Shown: in pieces, positions 58,784 through 64,000 of the stretch
Numbering within the stretch: position 1 is the stretch's first letter
Layout: the number at the start of each line of letters is the position of its first letter
Program-made: the position numbers and the translations under genes
Notes under the pieces: model-generated
The model's database searches: none
What the model saw: the letters and a program-made list of their open reading frames with translations, nothing else
What the model was told of the DNA's origin: nothing
From: J095 sp964517605
GTDB lineage: Bacteria; Chloroflexota; Anaerolineae; 4572-78; J111
Direction of reading: 5' to 3'
Assembly: GCA_964517605.1 (NCBI GenBank)
Contig: CAZFCE010000010.1
Location: forward strand, 1 to 64,000
DNA: 64,000 nt

Positions 58784-61700
58784 TTACGCATTAGCAGCCG
58801 GCTGGCTTACAACGGGTTCGGCGGGTGCGCCGGAAAGTTTGCTCATCAGCGCGTTTACTTTACCGCCGGCCCAGTCAAAGCAGTTATACACCACCGGCAC
58901 CAAAATCAGCGTGAGCAGCGTAGAAGACACGTTGCCGCCAATGACCACCGCCGCCAGCGGGGCGCGCACTTCGGCCCCGGCCCCGCGGCCAAACAGCAGC
59001 GGCAACAGCGCAAACACAATGGCAAAGGTGGTCATTAAAATGGGGCGCAGCCGCAGCCGCCCGGCTTCGATGAGCGCCTCGCGGCGGGTGTAGCCCCGTT
59101 CAAAGCGCAGAATGTTGGTAAAGTCAACCAGCAGAATGGCGTTTTTAACCACCAGCCCGGAGAGCATAATAATCCCCAGCAGCGACATAACGTTGAGCGT
59201 GTTGCCGGTAAGCCACAACCCGCCAAACGCGCCCACCAGCGTTACCGGCAGCGCAAACATAATGGCCAGCGGGTGCAGCCAGTTTTGGTACAGCGCCACC
59301 AGCAACATGTAAATTAACAGGATGGACAGCAGCAGCGCGCTACTTAAACTTTGGAACGACTCGCGTTGTTGCGTGGTTTGGCCGGCAAAGTCAAAGCCGT
59401 AGCCGGTAGAAAAATCAACTTTGGCTTTTAGCGCCTTTTCAATATCGTTGGACACGTCGGCGTTGCCCCGGCCAACGGCTCCGGCAATAATGGTGAGTTC
59501 CGGCTGGCGGTTGGCCCGGCTGATGCTGGCCGGCGCGCGGGTTTGCTCGATGGCGGCTACCTGGCCCAGCGTAACGCGCTCGCCGCCCAAATAGCCCAGC
59601 GGCAGTTGCAGCAATTGTTGGGGGTTTTGGCGGGCATCCTCGGTCATGCGCAAGATTAAATCAATTTCCTTGTCGTCGCCGTTGAGCTTAACCGTGCCCA
59701 TTTTGGCTCCGTTAACGGCAATACGCAGGGTGCGGGCCACCGCTCCCGGCGATAGCGCCAAATCTTTGGCCCGGGTGCGGTTAATGACCACGCGCGTTTC
59801 GGGCGAGCGTTCGGCCCCGCTGTTGCGGATGTCGGTAGCGCCCGGCACGGTGCGGATAACGGCTTCGGCTTGTTGGGCCAGGTCAATCAGCTTGTTCTGA
59901 TCCGGGCCAAATATACGCACCTGGATATCGTTGGTTAGCCCCGGCACCGCGCTGTTTTGCACCAGCGCAATGTTGGCATCGGGAATGCCTTCTAGCAGGG
60001 GGCGCAACGCGTTGACCACGGCGGTGCTGCTGCGGTCGCGGTCGTTTTTATCTACCAGCCGTACCGTGAGCGCGGCGTTGTTGGCGCTGGCGTTATCGCC
60101 TAGCAAAATGTTGCCGGCTTTTACGCCCACTTGGGTGATAATCATGGCGGTTTCGGGCGCGTTGGCGCGGATGATTTGCTCGGCGCGGCGAGCGGCCTGG
60201 TCGGTGGCGGCCAAACTGGAACCGGCGGGCATTTCGATGCTAACGTTGATGCGGCCATCATCCTCTTGCGGTAAAAATTCTGCGCCTACCACGCCGCTGA
60301 CCACCAGGTACAACCCGGCCACCAGCGCCACCACGGCCACGGCGACGGCTATCAATTGGGTAAAAGCATTTTTTAAAGTCAGGCGCAGGATGGCGGCGTA
60401 CAAGCCGGCCAGCCCGGTAAAGAGCGCTTCCCACACCCGGATAAAGCGCTGCCACACCCAACCGACCGGGCTAAACAGCACCGATAAAACTTTGCTCAGG
60501 CCGGTGGGCGGGCGGGCGGCGTCTTCTTCGCTTTTGAGCCAGCGGGCGGCCAGCATGGGGGTGAGGGTAAAGGAGATGAGCAGCGAAAAGATGGTGGCGC
60601 TGGCAATGGTGATACCGTAGGAGTAAAACATTTGCCCGATCACGCCGTTCATAAAGGCCACCGGCAGGTACACCACTACAATTACCGCCGTAATGGTAAT
60701 GGCCGCCAGCCCGATTTCTTCGCGGCCTTCGATGGCGGCGTCTTTGGCGGATTTGCCCATTTTTAAGTGGCGCTCGGTGTTTTCCAGCACCACAATTGAG
60801 TCGTCTACCAGAATGCCAATGGCCACCGTGAGCGCAATCAGGGTAACGGTGTTCAGGCTAAAGCCCTGCGCCCACATAATTAAAAAGGTGGCTACCATTG
60901 ACGTGGGCACCGACAGCATCACAATGAGGCTGCTGTTGATGGTGTGCAAAAAGAGCAGCATGACAATACCGGTAATGACAATCCCCAAAACCAGGTCTTC
61001 TTCTACCGCCGCCACCGATTCGCGGGTAAAGGCGGTGTCGTCAATGGCAATGTTGATGGTGGCGTTGGCTGGCAGGTCGGCGCGAAATTCTTCAACGGCG
61101 TTGCGCACGCCGTCGGCCACTTCAATGGCGTTGGCGTCGCTGGTTTTGATTACGGTGATCAGCACGGCTTCTTGCCCGTTGTAGCGCACCATCCGGCTCA
61201 CGTCTTCGTAGTCATCCTGAGCGGTGGCTACGTCTTTAAGGTACACGTTGGGGGTGGCATCGAGCAGCTCGGCGGGAATTTTAGCCGCGAGCATGGACTT
61301 TTGGGCGTCGGTTAGCTTGGGCAGGGGCAGTTGGTACAGCATGTTTGGCCCGCCCTCTACCACAATATCTTCCATTTCTTTGACATTGGTAAATTCACCC
61401 ACCGAGCGGATGGTGCTCTTCTGGTTGCCCTGGTCAATGGAGCCAACCGGGTAGGTTACGTTTTCCAGCTTGAGAGCCTGGGCCACGTATTCAACCGGCA
61501 GGCCGTAGGCGGCCAGTTTGGTGGGGTCGGCGTAAACGGTGGCTTCGCGCTGGCGGCCGCCGGCAATGTTCACCGAGGCCACCCCGGACACGGTTTGCAA
61601 CCGGCTTTTTAGCTTGTCGTCGGCAAGCCGGTACAGCTTGTCGGAACCCTGCGGCCCGCTGAGCACAATCTGCATAATGGGCTGGGCGTTAATATCGGCC

Positions 61701-62089
61701 TTGATAATTTTGGGTTCTTCGGCCTCTTCGGGCAGGTCGCCGCGAACGGAGTTGACTTCGCGGGAAACATCAATGGCGGCCTGGTCGCCGTTAACGCCTT
61801 CTTTAAATTTAATCAGCACGTAGCCGTAGTTTTCGTTGGATTGGCTGGTAATTTCGTCAATCCCGGCAATCCCGGCCACGGCGTCTTCGATGGGCTTTAT
61901 AATCAGGTCGGCTACGTCGTCGGGGGCCGCGCCGGGGTAGATAGTTACCACCGTTACCACGGGAATGTCGGCTTTGGGCATGCGGTCAATGGAGAGCATG
62001 GTCAAACCCCGGTAGCCCATCACCACAAAACCGAGGATGATCATGAGCATGGTTAGCGGGCGTTTGATGGAAAGTCTGGTTAATCCCAT
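58784..62089 (-). CDS. RND-family efflux pump inner-membrane transporter (HAE1-like)
   Basis: 1101 residues. It has twelve membrane helices and two large external loops, as in AcrB/MexB. MGLTRLSIKRPLTMLMIILGFVVMGYRG is a typical start. Helix IV carries the proton-relay acidic residues in LTVAIGILVDDSIVVLENTERHL. The C-terminal FALPVTLVGAFGGLWLTGNTLNVMSLLG and GLVVKNAILLVDFTN complete the ACR_tran pattern. With the adaptor encoded upstream it exports drugs, lipids or other hydrophobic compounds by proton antiport. No outer-membrane TolC-like gene is present, which fits a monoderm host. Confidence 0.96.
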   Translation of the reverse strand: MGLTRLSIKRPLTMLMIILGFVVMGYRGLTMLSIDRMPKADIPVVTVVTIYPGAAPDDVADLIIKPIEDAVAGIAGIDEITSQSNENYGYVLIKFKEGVNGDQAAIDVSREVNSVRGDLPEEAEEPKIIKADINAQPIMQIVLSGPQGSDKLYRLADDKLKSRLQTVSGVASVNIAGGRQREATVYADPTKLAAYGLPVEYVAQALKLENVTYPVGSIDQGNQKSTIRSVGEFTNVKEMEDIVVEGGPNMLYQLPLPKLTDAQKSMLAAKIPAELLDATPNVYLKDVATAQDDYEDVSRMVRYNGQEAVLITVIKTSDANAIEVADGVRNAVEEFRADLPANATINIAIDDTAFTRESVAAVEEDLVLGIVITGIVMLLFLHTINSSLIVMLSVPTSMVATFLIMWAQGFSLNTVTLIALTVAIGILVDDSIVVLENTERHLKMGKSAKDAAIEGREEIGLAAITITAVIVVVYLPVAFMNGVIGQMFYSYGITIASATIFSLLISFTLTPMLAARWLKSEEDAARPPTGLSKVLSVLFSPVGWVWQRFIRVWEALFTGLAGLYAAILRLTLKNAFTQLIAVAVAVVALVAGLYLVVSGVVGAEFLPQEDDGRINVSIEMPAGSSLAATDQAARRAEQIIRANAPETAMIITQVGVKAGNILLGDNASANNAALTVRLVDKNDRDRSSTAVVNALRPLLEGIPDANIALVQNSAVPGLTNDIQVRIFGPDQNKLIDLAQQAEAVIRTVPGATDIRNSGAERSPETRVVINRTRAKDLALSPGAVARTLRIAVNGAKMGTVKLNGDDKEIDLILRMTEDARQNPQQLLQLPLGYLGGERVTLGQVAAIEQTRAPASISRANRQPELTIIAGAVGRGNADVSNDIEKALKAKVDFSTGYGFDFAGQTTQQRESFQSLSSALLLSILLIYMLLVALYQNWLHPLAIMFALPVTLVGAFGGLWLTGNTLNVMSLLGIIMLSGLVVKNAILLVDFTNILRFERGYTRREALIEAGRLRLRPILMTTFAIVFALLPLLFGRGAGAEVRAPLAAVVIGGNVSSTLLTLILVPVVYNCFDWAGGKVNALMSKLSGAPAEPVVSQPAANA

Positions 62090-62122
62090 TTTTTAAATCC
62101 TTTTTCAAAACCTGATGACTGG

Positions 62123-63514
62123 TTACAGGTTGGGCACTACTTTTACGGCAGCCCCATTAGTGAGGTTGGATTGCCCGGCCACAACCACAGAATCACCGGC
62201 TTGTAGCCCGGAGAGGATTTCTACCTGCTGGTCGTTGCTAAGGCCGGTGGTTACGGCGCGGAGTTCGGCCACGCCCTGGGCGTTAACCACATACACGCCG
62301 GGCTGGCCTTTGTTATCAATCACGGCGTTCAGCGGCACCAGCAGGGTGTTGCCTTTTTCCTCGGCCAGCAGCGACATATCGGCGAACATACCGCCGTGCA
62401 GCAAGCCCTTTTTGTCCAGCGGGGTAACGGTAACTTTAAAGGTGTGGGTTTTGGCATCGGCGATGGGGGCAACGTTAGTTACCACCGCCGGAAAATCTAC
62501 GCCGGGGTAAGCGGTTACGCGCAGGGCCACGCTTTCGCCCTTTTTAATTTGCCCCAGGCGGCTTTCTTCCACGTTCAGCGCCACTTCGGTTTCGGGCGAA
62601 ATAAAGCGGCCAATCACCACGCTGGAGCTAACCATGCTGCCTTCGTCAATGAGCAGTTCGGCCACTACGCCGTCAAAGGGCGCGGTGATGGTGGTGTATT
62701 GCAGTTGCAACTGCGCCAGTTCCAGCGATGCCTGGGACTGGTTAACGGTGGCCTGGTTAATGTCAAAGTCAATGGGGCGGTAGGGTTGTTCGGCCAGCCT
62801 CAGATCGAGTTCGGTTTTGACCACCTGGGCATCGAGCGTGGCCGTTTTAGAGGCGGTGGGGTTGGTTTGCAGGTTGTAGGCCGCCAGCGCCGCTTCGTAG
62901 CTGGTGGTGGCGTTTTCCAGCGTGAGCGCCTGTTCGGTCATGGCAGCTTGGCCGGCCCAGGCCACTTTGTCGTATTCAGACTGAGCCAGGCGCACGGCGG
63001 CCTGCGCTTTGGCCAGGGCGGCGGCGGCGGTGGTGCGGGTATCGGTGTTGGGGTTTTTTACATCGCTCAAGGCCGAGCGGGCAATATCAACGGCGGCGCG
63101 GGCGGCGGCCAATTCTTCGGGCCGGGCGCCCATCTTCATTTTTTGCAGGGTAAGCTGGTTTTTCTCCAGCGAGGCTTCGGCCTGTTTTACCTGGGCCTTG
63201 TACACATCCTGTTCGATAATGGCAATGGGATCGCCGGCTTTTACGGTGTCGCCTTCGGATACCAGCACTTTGATAATTTGCCCGGCCACGCGCGGCACCA
63301 GGCTAACATCTTTGGTGGCTTGCAGCGTGCCGGCGTATTTTAGCACCAGCGAAATGCTGCCGTTTTCGGCGTTGACTACTTCAACCGGCGTGCCGGTTTC
63401 GGTTTGTTGAGCCGCCGGAGCCGCGGCAGCCTTATCGGCGGACGGGTTGCAGGCCGAAGTGAGCGCCAGCGCGCCGGCCAACACAAAAACCAGCACAGAT
63501 AACTTTTTTAACAT
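62123..63514 (-). CDS. RND efflux periplasmic adaptor (membrane-fusion) lipoprotein
   Basis: 463 residues from the ATG at 63514 behind AAGGAGATTGAAG; the longer frame overlaps the upstream gene. Lipobox with Cys22 (LTSAC). The HlyD/AcrA pattern is clear: VPRVAGQIIKVLVSEGDTVKAGDPIAIIEQD (biotinyl-lipoyl half), long coiled-coil hairpin (about 125-240), YTTITAPFDGVVAELLIDEGSMV (second half), then beta-barrel and membrane-proximal domains. It links the RND pump to the cell envelope. The pump gene follows after 33 bases. Confidence 0.94.
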   Translation of the reverse strand: MLKKLSVLVFVLAGALALTSACNPSADKAAAAPAAQQTETGTPVEVVNAENGSISLVLKYAGTLQATKDVSLVPRVAGQIIKVLVSEGDTVKAGDPIAIIEQDVYKAQVKQAEASLEKNQLTLQKMKMGARPEELAAARAAVDIARSALSDVKNPNTDTRTTAAAALAKAQAAVRLAQSEYDKVAWAGQAAMTEQALTLENATTSYEAALAAYNLQTNPTASKTATLDAQVVKTELDLRLAEQPYRPIDFDINQATVNQSQASLELAQLQLQYTTITAPFDGVVAELLIDEGSMVSSSVVIGRFISPETEVALNVEESRLGQIKKGESVALRVTAYPGVDFPAVVTNVAPIADAKTHTFKVTVTPLDKKGLLHGGMFADMSLLAEEKGNTLLVPLNAVIDNKGQPGVYVVNAQGVAELRAVTTGLSNDQQVEILSGLQAGDSVVVAGQSNLTNGAAVKVVPNL

Positions 63515-63525
63515 CTTCAATCTCC

Positions 63526-63831
63526 TTATTCTTCTGAATAATTCTGCAAATACTGGGCGGGACACGGTTGGGATTGCGTGGGGTAATCCAGGCAATTGAG
63601 CGAGAGCAACGGCAGGCCCAGGCTGTAAATGCGGTATAACAGCCCATGCAGCGCGGCCTGGTCGGTAATGGGGCCGGTAAGGCTGGTAACGGGGCCGGCG
63701 TTGGTAGATGTTTCGTAGGCAATGGCCAGGTTGTCCAGCCAATCGGCCCAGGTTTGGTCTAACCGGCCCTGTACTTTTATCTGGTAAACCGCCGGTTGAT
63801 CGAGTGAAAGGTGGGGCATTTGAGGTTTCAT
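63526..63831 (-). CDS. Small cytosolic protein preceding the efflux genes
   Basis: 101 residues from the ATG at 63831; the longer frame would run through a structured leader and is rejected, and an ATG a few codons further in is possible. It reads YQIKVQGRLDQTWADWLDNLAI, LTGPITDQAALHGLLYRIYSLGLPLLSLN. Short proteins with this pattern (beta-strands then DQAALHGLL) recur in Chloroflexota and are unnamed. Its stop codon TAA is part of the adaptor's Shine-Dalgarno (TAAGGAG), so the two are coupled. It may be a regulator or binding protein. Confidence 0.7.
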   Translation of the reverse strand: MKPQMPHLSLDQPAVYQIKVQGRLDQTWADWLDNLAIAYETSTNAGPVTSLTGPITDQAALHGLLYRIYSLGLPLLSLNCLDYPTQSQPCPAQYLQNYSEE

Positions 63832-63849
63832 TTTTGGTATGGCGCTCCG

Positions 63850-63931
63850 CAAAAATAAAGGTGAATTGCCGGCGGGGAGGCTGCCGGTCAACGCAGACCG
63901 GGCAGGGTGGCCCGTGTTAGCCAATTCACCT
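63850..63931 (-). promoter_or_regulatory. Structured leader / terminator-like element before the efflux operon
   Basis: On the minus strand, AGGTGAATTG pairs with CAATTCACCT (10 bp) to enclose about 52 nt, which holds a second stem, CTGCCCGGTC with GACCGGCAG. The closing arm is followed by TTTATTTTT. This could be an attenuator or other cis-regulatory RNA, or the terminator of a transcript entering from beyond 63931. It ends about 20 nt upstream of the small gene's start codon. Confidence 0.5.
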
Positions 63932-64000
63932 GAAAGATTATTGCCAAATTAATTTTCTGGGGTTAGTTTAGCAAAATCGGGGGGCGGTTACATCTAACCA
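63932..64000. other. Right end of the window
   Basis: AT-rich intergenic sequence. No gene or clear promoter was recognised; the region may contain the efflux operon promoter. Confidence 0.4.

Noticed and set aside
63832..63924. N-terminal extension of the small protein before the efflux adaptor
   Set aside because: The extension would be translated through a nested hairpin, and its sequence does not resemble the compact family start.

Overview
The window looks like a chromosomal segment of an aerobic or facultatively aerobic, filamentous-type Chloroflexota bacterium (Anaerolineae or a relative). This placement is an inference from gene content. The signs are a complete alternative complex III plus caa3 oxidase operon, DUF5671-type membrane repeats, many secreted proteins with Thr/Pro-rich linkers and SH3 domains, a YLPLV linker inside a hydrogenase, GC-rich codon use and a high density of signalling proteins. 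No rRNA, tRNA or CRISPR array was recognised.

Layout. 1-1137: the end of a TPR protein, a terminator-like hairpin, an array of 21-bp palindromic repeats and a long heptameric TTCGTnn array. 1138-5105: an SsnA-like amidohydrolase, bracketed by heptamer arrays, then a small anchored protein and a membrane protein made of six repeats. 5311-7682: exported-type [NiFe] hydrogenase small and large subunits; the large subunit stops exactly at the last ligand motif. 8530-20962: one respiratory operon, actABCDEF - small membrane protein - SCO - ctaC - ctaD - ctaE - subunit IV. It encodes quinol oxidation by alternative complex III and oxygen reduction by an A2-type caa3 oxidase. 21135-28120: a REC-GAF-class III cyclase, a Tat-exported phosphoesterase, and a pair made of an FHA-Ig-SH3 membrane protein and a large multispanning protein. 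28401-30990: aldo/keto reductase, DUF971 protein and polysaccharide deacetylase. 30996-34061 (minus): selB with a coiled-coil protein. 34193-36495: Nudix, DUF2344 and a MalY/PatB-type lyase. 36498-43191: a GAF sensor histidine kinase, a small FtsH-N-terminus-like ORF, a GH3 enzyme, and a divergent Ser/Thr kinase and FHA-winged-helix gene pair.

43192-45883 is an accessory patch. It holds remnants of a SnoaL-like gene, an ISL3 transposase and an IS3-family transposase, followed by two AT-rich cargo-like genes (MBL-fold hydrolase and flavodoxin). After msrA, a minus-strand cluster (53221 to 46428) carries DUF1638, a RACo-type ferredoxin-ASKHA protein, a PfkB kinase, an HprK-like P-loop protein, a Gfo/Idh/MocA oxidoreductase, a phosphopantetheinyl transferase and a small membrane protein. 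Next come two SPFH proteins, a YfcE-like phosphoesterase, and a minus-strand efflux operon: small protein, membrane-fusion lipoprotein, RND pump, SH3/beta-propeller lipoprotein.

The points most worth a second look are: the hydrogenase large subunit with no C-terminal maturation extension and a Gln in its L1 motif; the kinase/FHA-winged-helix pair; promoters whose -10 box ends exactly 7 nt before a start codon (leaderless transcripts); the 21-bp palindrome array and heptamer arrays; a structured leader before the efflux operon; and a terminator-like hairpin and CRP-like palindrome upstream of the respiratory operon.
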